The notes beneath the pieces are model-generated. The model was not told the DNA's origin. It searched no databases and saw only the letters and a list, made by a program, of their open reading frames with translations. Of a stretch of DNA of 64,000 bases, positions 42,522 through 53,380 are shown one piece after another. The position numbers and the translations under genes were made by a program. The stretch's first letter is position 1, and each line of letters starts with the position of its first letter. Source of the DNA: Siphonodentalium dalli (Eukaryota; Mollusca; Scaphopoda; Gadilida; Siphonodentaliidae); contig CP136069.1 of the NCBI GenBank assembly GCA_032622095.1, positions 163,487,043-163,551,042 of the forward strand, in the 5' to 3' direction.

Positions 42522-44043
42522 TTAAAGGGGTACTGTACGCCATTTTCATTAAATTTCCGGTGACAACAACGATCTAATATCGATAATATATAGAAACATA
42601 AGTAATTTGAGTCGAAGATGTATTCTGTAAACGCTCAGGTTAATAGGCTATCTTAAAATTTAATAATTTAAAAGTTAATAATTTGATATAGATTGAATTT
42701 ATGACTGGAGCCGTAAAATGGCGTCAATTAAATTACGAATTTCCGTAATCAAACAAAGTAATTGAGGGATACTGGATTGTTAAACCGATCGTACACACGA
42801 TCGCTTAAAATATTATGATGATACGGGGAGAACACTCAAGCCACTCACTGACTAGCGACGATACAATAACTTAAATGATTATATGGGATTAGTATGCCTA
42901 TAATATAACTTTTATTTGATTCAGGCCTGTTTTATACGACGTGTGATACACGTGTATAACTGGCTATTTTCCTGGTGAAATAAGAGAGTCGGCAATTGAT
43001 CGTGTATTACACGTCGTATAAAACCACGATACTCGTCGAAATTCGTCGACGTATTACACGACTGGCCTGGACGCGTAACTCATCACTTGTTCGTCAATTA
43101 CGCGTCGCTGATTTATACGACGGGTATGACACGAGTAACGGAACACAATATGGAATAATATTTCACCCCATTTTGAGCCCCAGGGCGATCGCACATGCTC
43201 AGAAGAGTTATGAAAACTTGTTTTGGTCGGACTGTACTGAAATCGATATCACTTGTCTTCTACGAGCTCATATTCTTGACGAGATGGTGACGAATATTGT
43301 CAAGGATATGGTTAAAAGTCCCCCGACTAATTCGGAATGTTTTTTTTAAGTGTCATTGAACAGGCATTGACTGTTTCGAACCAACCCTGGTTTCGAAGAA
43401 GGCGTCGGCATGACCGATTTTGCTCCCTATGGGCACACAATTGCATATTCAGTTGAGATACTGACAACATTAATGTTCTCAACATTAACTCCCTTTGACG
43501 CAAAAGCATGAGAAGAATTCCATTGCGGTTTGTACGCTCAGCGCGCATCCGTAACAGTTTAGAAGGACAAGATGTCGTAGATTTAGAGCGGACGACATGA
43601 CTTTATTTGTTTACGATGTGTTAACTCCCCTTTGAGTTAGTCAGATTGGCGTAGTAAATGTGTGTGAGAATCGTAGTGTATTTAGAAATAGTTATAAATA
43701 CAATTAGATGCGAAAGAATAATCAGTACGTCCCTTGACGCCAGTCTAGATTACACGTGTAAAGTTAACACGTCATATAAACCAAACGTTAAAAACTCGTG
43801 TTGACGACGAGTTAACATTACACGTGTATTACACGTCGTATAAAACAGGCCTCATTTGGTTGAAAACTGTACAAAAATTACTCGACAACGACAATTTGTA
43901 TTATTGCATTCCGGTAAATTTGTCATCCGTAACACTACTTCGTACTCAACAGACTTTCAAATAATGAAAAAATTGTTACCTTATTCTCCGACTCGGAGAC
44001 TATAGAAACCAACAACAACATTTGGCGTACAGTACCTCTTTAT
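42522..44043 (+). mobile_element. TTAA-target MITE, family B variant, itself split by a hAT-like MITE
   Basis: The left end is TTAA then AGGGGTACTGTACGCC (42522). The right end is GGCGTACAGTACCTCTTT (to about 44041), with a degraded TTAA. 42526-42921 resembles the left half of the copies at 7406 and 48405; the right half differs. The insertion interrupts the LINE reading frame between DKHII and LTKLNYG, where the two LINE pieces rejoin sensibly. Confidence 0.82.
42922..43853. mobile_element. hAT-like MITE with 8-bp TSD inside the family B MITE
   Basis: Termini: CAGGCCTGTTTTATACGACG on the left and the near complement (starting GAGGCCTGTTTTATACG when read inward) on the right, over about 33 bp. 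The flanks ATTTGATT (42914-42921) and ATTTGGTT (43854-43861) match at 7 of 8 positions. The motif CGTGTAATACACG, itself a palindrome, is repeated inside both ends and in several internal copies (for example 42993-43020). No transposase was seen; the 117-codon frame at 42996-43349 spans these repeats and is not convincing. Confidence 0.8.
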
Positions 44044-44535
44044 GATGTGTTTGTCCAGGATGTAGCGGCTTATTATGTGCTCCATTATTTTGCAGGATAC
44101 TGATGTTAGCGATACGGGGCGACAGTTTTCCGCTTTGTGGACATCACCTTTTTTGACTGTTGCACACATTTTCAAGACCTTGTTGGGGATGTCGTCAGGC
44201 CAGGAAGCATTTCCTGGTTTTACATATTTTAGCAATTTGTCTACGCCTTGTGTGGATATATTTAGGTTTTCTATTGATGGTTTGCTGGTGGTAGTTTTAT
44301 ATCGGCTTTGCTTGAGCCTTTTGTTAACACAGACCGGAACTGGTTGTTTACGATTTCGGCCTTTCGTTCTGGGTCATTGGTCAGGCTACCATGTTCTTTC
44401 AGTGGAGCAATACCGATGTTGTCCCTTCTTCTCGCCGTTAGGTAGTTCCAGAATGGTTTTGTGTTGTTTTCTGCCAAGCCCTCTTCTACTATGTTCACAT
44501 GCTTCCATTCTAGTGTGATCGTCGGGAGGTTGAAC
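44044..44535 (-). pseudogene. CR1/jockey-like LINE, 5' part of the RT region
   Basis: Minus-strand reading: LEWKHVNIVEEGLAENNTKP and FWNYLTARRRDNIGIAPLKE (linker before RT), YVKPGNASWPDDIPNKVLKM, then, after an internal deletion, KKGDVHKAENCRPVSLTS and SCKIMEHIISRYILDKHII. This is the conserved start of RT. It continues at 42521 and then at 27949. Endonuclease sequence upstream of 44535 was not recognised. At least three internal deletions plus frame changes make the LINE dead. Confidence 0.88.
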
Positions 44536-44869
44536 CTAGAACAAATTGTTATAAAGCTGGTTTTGGTCTCATTTTGTGTGGAAAAGTATCAGGAATAAGA
44601 TATCCAAAATCCGCCTTGGGGAAAATTCAGGATTCAAGATGGCGGCCAACAATTAGAAATATTCCTCAGTCAGCATTAGTCCGTTGTGAGGTAGGGGTAC
44701 TGAGATTGCTCTCGTACAAATGTCATCACGTTTGACAGAGGATTCCACAAATATCAGTCACAGAGAGTCAAAAGATGGCCGCCAAAATGACAATTATTTC
44801 TTTTGTTTATTTTGTTGATCGAAATCACCCAGTGATGATCAGAATAATAAATGCTTCATGATTGCACTT

Positions 44870-47560
44870 ATGTGTCAAATATATCAATATACTCGGACCT
44901 CATCCTCGTCATCTCCTATCAGAACCTCTTCTGAATTCATGCAGCCCTCTCCACGACAATCTCCACAAGCGATAACACGTTTCAGACCATATTTGCGACA
45001 TCTACACACATTGGTGCCACATGTTTTTTGTTATGACATCTTACACTTGCACCATACAAACTTGAGCAATTCATTTGGGGCTGCATTCTGGTCAGTCATG
45101 ACTGGGGCAAGATCCTCACCACGACGTTCCCAACCCCATCTCTCAGCATTTCAAATCACCACTTGGAGATGAACTCTGAGACTGATAATATGCCGCTCGT
45201 TCTGTTGGTGGGAGTTTTTGGGGCTCTAACGCAGTCTTGCTAGAAGATACTATATCCATAAACTTCGCACACCGAAGTGTATTTAGTGAGTCTTCTTTCT
45301 TACTACTACACACCACTACAACGAAGAGCCGCGTGTCGGCCTCTCCAATGTCTTTCTGGTTAGCACTAGACTCCTGCATGAGTGATGATATTTTGCGAAC
45401 TTCAGCAGACTCGTTTATCTTTCTGACGATACTTGTTCCCCCCCCCCCCATGTCCGAATATTGCAGAGGTGATGTCACAGCCTCCCCAGGCATGTGCAAA
45501 CCGGATATGGGATAGGATAGGATAATTTATTTACAATATACACATGAATAATACAATGACAGTAACATATAATAAGATAAATGCTGTATATATTGTTGGG
45601 GGTGTTGTGAACTGTCCAGCCTTGCACACGATGTCACAGATTCGCCATATGGCAGCACTGTCTTTGCCAGATTTCCGAACATAAGATTGGAAAAATATGT
45701 CGGCCATATTGGATTTCCAGTGATGGATCAAAAGAATAATCAGATTTGTATCGTCCGCGATAACTGACGTTTCTTCCATGTGACGCAAACTCTAGGGCAT
45801 GATAAACTATCAGAGTATCTGCGTCACCACTGCTGTTATGAACTGCATGCCCATCGCCCGATAAGAGGCGCCCAAGTTGATGAACTGACTTTTGTTTCTG
45901 TCATTTGAGAGGAAAATTTGATGGTTATGGTGCTGTTTCAGTGACCCGAACTTCGGCAAATGTTTTGCCAGGTCGCCGGCTGTGCTCGTGATCTTTAATA
46001 GACGGACCATAACATAACCATCGAACACGATGCAACTCAAACCATACTTTGTTCGGACGTAATTCTGATATTGAGTGGCTACTTCCTTGTATGTTGAGTT
46101 TTTTTTATCCACCTCACTCTATTGAGAAGAGCTCCGCCATCAAGAACGGTCGCAATTCCCTTCTGGGAATATTCGACTTCCTGAACGGAATCAGTCATAG
46201 CCTTCACTAACTGTCCTTTTGCTAGTTTTCGCATTGATTGATATTTTAACAGAGAAGTTGGTATGGTCGTCAATTCGTAAGAAAAAAAACTTCACCATAC
46301 TTTCCTCATGCTGGGCGATAGTATCAGTCGTGAGAACAACAGCGTTGGATTGAATTGAACTCGCTCGTTATCAACTCGAATCCCGGGATACAGATGATCC
46401 AGAGACTTTATGTCCCGATGACAACGAACGGAGTTTCTTCTCGTTGGCATCAAAGGGGTCGTGCTTATCAAACCAGGTTTGTAAACTAACCATATCATCG
46501 ACGCTTTCGCCTAGATTCTCCAATTTCAATGTGCTGCTCACTGGTACCATGTCGCATTTTGGTCAACTCGGTCATTGCATCGTGTATCTCTACACATATG
46601 TGCATACTGAGTATCCACTGCAAACGTACAGTTTCTGTCCGTCCTCTACCCCGAGTTAAACCCCCTCGACTCTTGATAGATCTCATCAGTACTTGCTCAA
46701 TAATAAGATCGGTTGGTAACTCCGCCCAGAATCTGCTACTTCTACGGGCTACATGGAAGCCATTTTCCGCAAAACACTGATGTACCAAAGGGTGCTTCAC
46801 TGGTAATTCTAGCATCATTTGGAGATATAGTCTGCAGCTCTTCGCGTAATTTATATGACCAGTGGCTTCGAAGAGTTCTTCCCTACTGTTACAATATGCA
46901 GGTTCCGGATCGATGATGAGAAGGAACAGAACATCTTATTTCTCAGCGGTCAGAGTGTCGTCCTGCGAGTAAGCATTTTGCATGAAACCTGACCAGTTCG
47001 CGCTAGGTTTTTCACTCTTACTGAAAAAGCATACTGAGTGCCACAACAGATCTGTGCTGAGGTCAGATGGGAGGGTATCGGGGAATGACCGATGCTATTC
47101 TGCTTGACCTCAGACAGAATAAAAATCTTGAGTAGGCTTTGCAGGTGACTCGGGATCCAATTTCGCCCCCGACTAATACTAGAGATAGGTCACTGGATGG
47201 GTACGATTCGCGACTGTAATCGGCCTCCCTTATTTGTGCTTTTATTATTCTTGCTGCAGTCAAGACAATCCTGTCTGCTTCGGCATCTAACTCCTGTTAT
47301 TTATCAGTGTACCACTTTTCATTTGTAATGAATTTGGCCATATTTCGAAAACAAACGACATCCTTCCGTTCCTTAATCTCAGAGAAGAAAATGAATTCTG
47401 CATAGTGCTCCTCTAAGATACCTTTCAAACTGTTAACAGTATAAAACTCTGACTCGCCTGCGAATTCAACCATGCTGGAATGTAAATCATTAACAGTGTA
47501 TGATTCAGCACCAGCTTCCGTCTCGAGCCAAGTACAAATCTTTTCGAACCAATGTTGCAT
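44870..47560 (-). pseudogene. Decayed large gene of a dispersed invertebrate family of unknown function
   Basis: From 47560 downward the minus strand gives ordered segments in changing frames: FEKICTWLETEAGAESYTVN and FRNMAKFITNEKWYTDK (47560-47300), AARIIKAQIREADYSRESYP (47260-47200), RRSSRFWAELPTDLIIEQVL and RGGLTRGRGRTE (46750-46620), QKGIATVLDGGALLNRVRW (46160-46105), STYKEVATQYQNYVRTKYG with VFDGY (46097-46025), an EADTR segment (45345), LPPTERAAYY (45205) and a Cys-rich end with CRCRKYGLK and CGDCRGEGC (about 45015-44940). I know this domain order from long, usually single-exon proteins present in many copies in invertebrate genomes. The conserved acidic motifs (VLDGGALLH, VFDGY, GDAD, EADTR) would suit a metal-dependent nuclease, which is an inference. 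At least six frame breaks show it is not functional. Confidence 0.65.
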
Positions 47561-47601
47561 ACCCTGATCTTATCTTCGATCCTTTCTCTGGTTGATTCAC
47601 A

Positions 47602-48099
47602 TTAAAGGTACTCAATCCGATCAGAGGGTCCCCATCTCAACAGATTCCAACAACAACAATCCGATCAGAGGGGCCGATATTACTATTTCGTTGGCTTTTG
47701 GGGTAAAAAATATTTGATTCGAGTCGAGGAAACCATCAAACAAAGCTCAGAGTTATTAGATATTGATTTTTGAAATTTGTTATTTTCTCGAGATGAGCAG
47801 AGATGAGTACTAATAATTGCCTTCAACTTCGTAATATGCTCGAGATGTGTACACCAAAACACTATTTAAACAGACAAGGATGGATAACTCTAAAATCAAG
47901 TGGTAATAATAACGCAATTTTGACTGTGTTCTGGGACAGAAAGTATTCCCGATAATGAAAAATAATAGATTTCTAAAATCGATATCTAAAAAATCTGAGC
48001 TTTGATGGGTGGCTTCCTCGACTCGAATCAAATATTTTTTACCCCCGAAGCCATTGAAATAGTAATTGAGAGGAGTTTTATCGGATTGAGTACCTTTAA
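47602..48099 (-). mobile_element. TTAA-target MITE, family A
   Basis: TTAA at 47602-47605 and 48096-48099; 498 bp. Orientation as at 33081 and 40459. A small tandem duplication (GATGAGCAGAGATGAG) near the centre distinguishes it. It sits 40 bp upstream of the decayed gene's first segment. Confidence 0.92.
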
Positions 48100-48404
48100 T
48101 GTAATTAATTTTCAAGAGGGCACCGTATTAAATCTGCTCCTTCTTGGATAACCAATCCCATTTGAGCAAACCTGATATGAGATTCAGATGTTGACATTAT
48201 GTTCATCATAATTATGTGTGTATGTGTTGGGAGACAAAAAATTGTATTACAATAACATACACGAAAAGAATTTTTAAATCTGAAAAGTGTATGTTATCAG
48301 GAACCGAATTCTACAGGTAGTTCATAGTCAATTTAAATGTTAAACTATAGTAGGATGAAACAGACAAAAGTTATGAAATAAATAACCATACCAATCATGT
48401 AAGC

Positions 48405-49041
48405 TTAAAGGGGTACTGTACGCCAATTTCAATAAATTCCCGGCAACAATTGCGATCTAATATCAATATTATATTTTAAAATAACGTATTTGAGTCGACG
48501 ATGTCTACTGAAAACGTTCCGGTTAACAGGCTATCATAAAAGTCAAATTGAATTATTTAATATAAATGAATTTATGCTGGAGTCATAAAATGGCGAATTA
48601 TGCCATTACGAGTTACCGTTCTTGAAATCTCACATGTTGGGTGTCTTTCATCGACGGCCGTTTACGACGAACATTATTGAGTTGCGAACAAAACATGTTA
48701 CATGCAAAAGGAAGTCCCGCTATAACCAATTTGGAAAAAAAGAGAAGAAACAAGATTCATAATGCGTCAAGTATTTTTATAGGGGGTGAGATTGTTCGAT
48801 GGAAGATATTGCAGGCATCAATTGAACTTCCGGTTCATCCTGCAACCTGCGTCTTCTCCGGTGAAGGTCAAAAACATGGCGCGTAGTTTGAAATCGTAAT
48901 ATTTTTATTTCCAAGATCAATATTTTCGTCGCTAAATTAGGTTTATACGAAACTCATATAACACGAACACAATCTAACTTGAAAGTTATGTCAATGGCAG
49001 TAAATAAAAAAATTGCCTATGTCTGTACAGTACCCCTTTAA
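48405..49041 (+). mobile_element. TTAA-target MITE, family B, full-length copy
   Basis: TTAA at 48405-48408 and 49038-49041; 637 bp. It is collinear with 7406-8045 along its whole length. The interior keeps ATAATGGCATAATTCGCC-like and TTCTCCGGTGAAGGTCAAAA blocks. A T-rich run follows immediately at 49044-49058. Confidence 0.9.
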
Positions 49042-49130
49042 TGATTTTTTTTTTTTTTATAAAATAAAATAATAAATATTGGGTAAATATTAAACTGGGA
49101 GCCCCCTTCACTTGATCAATGGTCTATAAT

Positions 49131-49665
49131 TTTATTATTATATTTCCATGGTGTAACCAAGGAAGTATATTGTTTTTCTATTGGGGCCGTTTTCCGTTTT
49201 ATTGAAAATACTCAGAAACTAATTGGAGGAGGACCGTGAAATGTTTAGGGAACGTAGGCATCTAAGGGATACTGAAAATGAAGGTATCGCGGTGTAGCCA
49301 GACGCTTCGCCACGGAATGAAATTAAAAAAAAAATCACTATTATTATTATTATTATTATTATTAAAATACTCCACACTTTTATAATCACTATATTTCGGA
49401 AAGTATGAGCAGTAGAAAACTAAAAGTTGGTAAGTATGTTGGGGCAAATGAGTTTTATGCCTTAGTCGCATAACGAATATTGTCCGCGCTTTCTTCGCAG
49501 AGTTATCTCCCCTTATACGAAAACATGTCATTTTATTATCTCGGAAATTATAAGGAGCAGAGCATCGAAAATTGGACCGTATGCACAACTCGATATGCCA
49601 TACAGACCAACGGCATCAAAACTCGTGTCCGAGCTTTTCCTGAGGAGTTACCGCCCATAAATAGG
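49131..49665 (+). repeat. Direct repeat, copy 1 (with ATT microsatellite)
   Basis: It matches 50450-50930 with only scattered differences, starting TTCCATGGTGTAACCAAGGA and running through CAGACCAACGGCATCAAAAC. Copy 1 alone contains about eight ATT units (49340-49365) with flanking A-rich sequence, which explains its extra length. There is no gene, and the frames differ between the copies. Confidence 0.9.
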
Positions 49666-50449
49666 CAAACCTCAAATTGGTTGTACTCAGCTGTTCTTTT
49701 GTATAATTGTAGATAACCGAATTCTGTTTTCGCAGTCCTCTTGGTAGTTGTCAGTTCATTGCGAAAACAAAAACTGGACAGGGCCGGTCATATATTTTTA
49801 CATTGGGGTAGGGGCAATTTTTCGAAAGAAAAACAAATCTTAACGAAAGTAGTCTATTAAGGTATGCGCTTTCCATGAGTGAAGTTGATCATACAGCAAA
49901 ACGAAATTTTGAAATCTGATTAGAAACACCAGAGTTGTTGGTCCTGGAAATTCGCATTTTTGCGCTGATCTGCTAACGACCGCAACTCCTCTGAAAGTAT
50001 CCGACATTAAAAGCCGTATCACACGCTGGTGTGACCGGAATAAAGAGCGCAAGTGGTGCGCCAAAATCTGCCAGGTTCGGTTCAGTATTGTGGGTTTGGG
50101 GAGGGGTGGTCCCAGGTCCCAATTTGTTTTGGTCTCAGAATCAGATGAAACTTGGAATATAACATCTACCATACAAGCCGATTAGGAAACTGAAAACAGA
50201 TCGTTAATCCGTTGGAAAATGTCGGAGATTTGGTCCCTCAAAGTTTAAAATTGGGCACATATGCTTGTCAATTTCAAAATGTTCACATTTTGAGCCGGGG
50301 TTGACAATGTGCTTATCCCGTCACACAGTTTAGAGGCAGGGGAGGGGTCACTCCCATACACTTCAGATGAAAAGCCAGGATAACATATGGTCACACAACT
50401 GAACATTTTGTATTACTAAACTGCGATTCTTTCATCTCAATATTTGCTC
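49666..50449. other. Spacer between the direct repeats, no gene seen
   Basis: Unique sequence with a GGGGTAGGGG-type patch near 49805 and a 110-codon minus-strand frame without recognisable motif. No repeat shared with the rest of the window. Confidence 0.35.
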
Positions 50450-50930
50450 TATTATTATACTTCCATGGTGTAACCAAGGAAGTATATTGTTTTTCTATTG
50501 GGGCCGTTTTCCGTTTTATTGAAATCAGAAACTAATTGGAGGAGGACCGTGAAATCTCTAGGGAACGTAGGCATCTAAGGGATACTGAAAATGAAGGTAT
50601 CGCGGTGTCGCCAGAACGCTTCGCCACACTTTCATAATCACTACATTTCGGAAAGTATGAGCAGTAGAAAACTAAAAGTTGGTAAGTATGTTGGGGCAAA
50701 TGAGTTTTATGCCTTAGTCGCATATATAACGAACATTGTCCGCGCTTTCTTCGCAGAGTTATCTCCCCTTATACGAACACATGTCATTTTATTATCTCAG
50801 AAATTATAAGGAGCAGAGCATCGAAAATCGGATGGTATGCACAACTCGATATGCCATACAGACCAACGGCATCAAAACTTGTGTCCGAGCTTTTCCTGAG
50901 GAGTTACCGTCCATAAAAATGGACACACTA
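50450..50930 (+). repeat. Direct repeat, copy 2
   Basis: Second copy of 49131-49665, lacking the ATT run. The offset between copies is about 1.3 kb. Similarity stays high across about 480 bp, so the duplication is fairly recent compared with most repeats in this window. Confidence 0.9.
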
Positions 50931-51079
50931 TACACCAGGATGAATAAACCAATGTTTTTTTTTATAAGTACAGAGCTCAAAATTTTGTATTGCATATTCC
51001 GAATTGGACAAGAGATTCCGACTCGAATTATACCGCTTAAAATGTTTTTACCCAGTACTTTCCGCGTTACGGGGTACGG

Positions 51080-51645
51080 AAATATTGCAACTACTTTTCC
51101 CGCCAAATCCAAATCGGCTGGTTAAAGAGCAAGATAATGTCGTAGCATGTACGTTGACATACTTTATGTACGTCCCAGAAGTTTGACGGCTATACTATAA
51201 ATGTAACATGCCCAACGGAGAATGCGTGTCAGTGTGGGTTGAGACTTTAGGAAAATTCCACGAAAATTGCAAAGGGGGGGGGGGGAATTCAAACATCGAG
51301 ATAATTTTTTTATAACGAGTACATCTGATGGCTAGTGTTCACGCGCATCCAGAGGGCGATTTTCTAATTTTCAGATGGAACGGTTTACTCGTGACAACGC
51401 TATATATCATAAACATGTATACTTCTGTAGTCTATCACTAGCCGATTTTTAGCCCCAAATCCAAACGGGCTAATGTAGGAGCGAGTTTAATGCGGTGGTA
51501 CGTAAGCCGGTATACTGTAGGTATGCCTCCAAAATTTGACCTCTCTAATATAAACGCAACCTGCTCAAGGGATTGTTTGTGTCGGGTGGGTTCAGATTTG
51601 GCAAATTCCACCGAAGATCAAATGGGGAAAATTACTCCGAAAATC
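51080..51645 (+). repeat. Diverged direct repeat, period about 355 bp, with a G run
   Basis: Blocks CCAAATC(C)AAA(T/C)(C)GG, TGTGGGTTGAGACTT / GGGTGGGTTCAGATTT and AATTCCACGAAAATTGCAAA / AATTCCACCGAAGATCAAAT recur in order from about 51108 and from about 51458. Copy 1 includes a 12-13-bp G run at about 51274. It is noncoding. Confidence 0.65.
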
Positions 51646-51659
51646 ATATATTGAGATAA

Positions 51660-51791
51660 AAACATTACCCGAGCAGGAAGACGAACACTAAGATAAACCA
51701 GATGCCGACGATTGAATGCCATTGACTTTGTTGTAATTAAATAATCAAACCGTCTTGATTGTCTAAGCGTTATGTACCCCGTATTGGCACA
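51660..51791 (+). repeat. Repeat shared with 58070-58202, possibly an LTR end
   Basis: ACCCGAGCAGG, ATTGACTTTGTTGTAATTAA, ATAATCAAACCGT and GTATTGGCACA match, in order, the stretch just upstream of the gypsy leader at 58.2 kb (ending GTATTGGTACA). The match ends with CA at both places, as an LTR would. It joins the LINE fragment at 51792. An alternative is that both are tails of the same LINE. Confidence 0.5.
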
Positions 51792-52290
51792 CTCAACAGC
51801 GAAGTTTGGCAGAGAGTTCCAGCTATTCACCACCCTCTGCGTGAAGAAATATTTTCCTACGGCTTTGTTAACAATGGGCATCTGTATTCTGTAGCTTTTT
51901 ATTATGTCCTCTTGTTCCTCCTGATGATTGTCTTTCTAATAGGTCACAGGCATTGGTATTGTAATGACCATTCAACTCGATTAGATCTCCTCTAAATATT
52001 CGATATTTTAAAGACATCAGATTGAGTCTTATCATTCGGTCGCGGTAGAATAGAGTTTTGATTTGACGAACTAGTTTCGTTGCTTTTCTTTGTATTTCTC
52101 TAACACAATGCTTTCATATTTGTGATGTGGGTTCCATGCAGAGTTACAGTATTCGATGATAGGTCTGACCATGCTTATGTAGAGCGATTAGAAAGTGTCG
52201 ATGTCCAAGTTTGTGAAATTTCTGTTGACTATGCCGATTATTTGAGAAGCTTTATTGTTTTAGGATATTGTAGGAAGGCTAATCTGGTCG
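51792..52290 (-). pseudogene. CR1/jockey-like LINE, RT thumb and C-terminal fragment
   Basis: Minus-strand reading gives KASQIIGIVNRNFTNLDIDT, LYISMVRPIIEYCNSAWNPH, then, in other frames, KLVRQIKTLFYRDRMIRLNL, KYRIFRGDLIELNGHYN and FFTQRVVNSWNSLPNFAVE. This is the usual end of CR1/jockey-like ORF2 proteins. One stop and at least two frame changes are present. The RT core is missing upstream, so it is a 5'-truncated copy. Confidence 0.82.
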
Positions 52291-53120
52291 TGTCAAATTG
52301 AGCTATAGCGATGCGATTTCTCGCAGGACAACACATTTCGGGTTTTCGTGGGGTGTGCATTCGCTGGATGTCTTATAGTTGCAGTATGTAACTATTATGA
52401 CTGTGTTAATTGCTTTCGATGTTTATAGGTATGAACAATGGTTGGGCCATGTACTCTTGGTGGAACACAATGCCTCCGATTCTTGATCCGCATTTAGAAG
52501 CTTTCTGGTGTGGTGAATGAGAAACCTGCTGTTATAGCCATAGTTTTTTGTAATAATTTGAAGGATTAGTTGTTTCAACGGAATTATGAGGCGGTGCATT
52601 CATGTATTTTATATTATAATTTATATTTATGGCTAATAATATGATCTTGGGGGCGTTACCATTTCTGATTATGGTTTTTATTTATAGAATGGGAATTTTT
52701 GGACGGATTAAAAGTCGAACTGCGACCCGGAGGCCGAGTCCGGTAAAAGGTGTAGTTTGGAATTTCAATTTCGTTTATTATCCTTTACATTATTATGTCA
52801 ATAATGTTGAAATTTGTTGGTTTGTGACAAGCTATGTAAACTACAAATATAATAAATGAAAAATATAATTTGTAAGTCTTATATTTCAACTTTTATATAC
52901 ATTTTTCGTTCTGCAGCCCACTGGGGGTTGTGGTCGGAGACGACCGAGTCGGCCGCCGGTTTGTTAACTATAAGTGCTGGTTGTTATTGCTATTTTAACG
53001 GAATTCTGAATTGGTCATTCGCCAAGCAAATATATTTTATATTCTATAATTACAATCATGGGTATATAATTCATGTAGGATCTTGAGCGCGTTACCATTT
53101 CTGACTATGGTTTTCTTGTC
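52291..53120. other. AT-rich sequence without a recognised gene
   Basis: GGCGTTACCATTTCTGATTA (about 52653) and GCGTTACCATTTCTGACTA (about 53088) are diverged direct repeats embedded in TATATTATAATTTATA-like sequence. The two 76-codon plus-strand frames here lack any known motif. Confidence 0.4.
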
Positions 53121-53380
53121 GCTCATAAATTGCGTATTATATTCTTTTTGGCACATTGTGTTTTCCTTCTACTGGACCGACCAGGGAGTTTTTCGTCGTC
53201 TGTAGATTATTGGTTGTGACAATTTATCGTGGCGAATCACTCATAAAGTGCATATTTTATTCTTGTTCGCGCATTGTGTTTTCGCCTCTGGTCGACCAGA
53301 CCAGGAAGTTTCTCGTCGTTTGTATATTATTGGTTGTGTCAATTTATCGTAGCGCATCACTCAGCGCGTTTTGTATTCTC
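53121..53380 (+). repeat. Tandem repeat, unit 118-119 bp, about 2.2 units
   Basis: CTCATAAATTGCG (53122), CTCATAAAGTGC (53240) and CTCAGCGCG (53359) start successive units. Each full unit contains CGACCAG and GTCGT(C/T)TGTA(G/T)ATTATTGG. A further GACCAGGAAGTTTCTC is found at 53439. Confidence 0.8.

Noticed and set aside
42996-43349. 117-codon plus-strand frame as a transposase
   Set aside because: It spans repeated CGTGTAATACACG palindromes of a hAT-like MITE and has no transposase motif.
45237-45515. Plus-strand frames at 44.1-46.9 kb
   Set aside because: They lie opposite the recognisable minus-strand LINE and dispersed-family segments and carry no motif of their own.
47810-48115. Conserved peptide (DKTPLNYYFNGFGG...RVEEATHQSSDFLDIDF) appearing at several loci, as if a small gene family
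   Set aside because: Every occurrence lies inside a family A MITE; the similarity is that of the noncoding foldback repeat, the frames run in both directions and some copies are interrupted.
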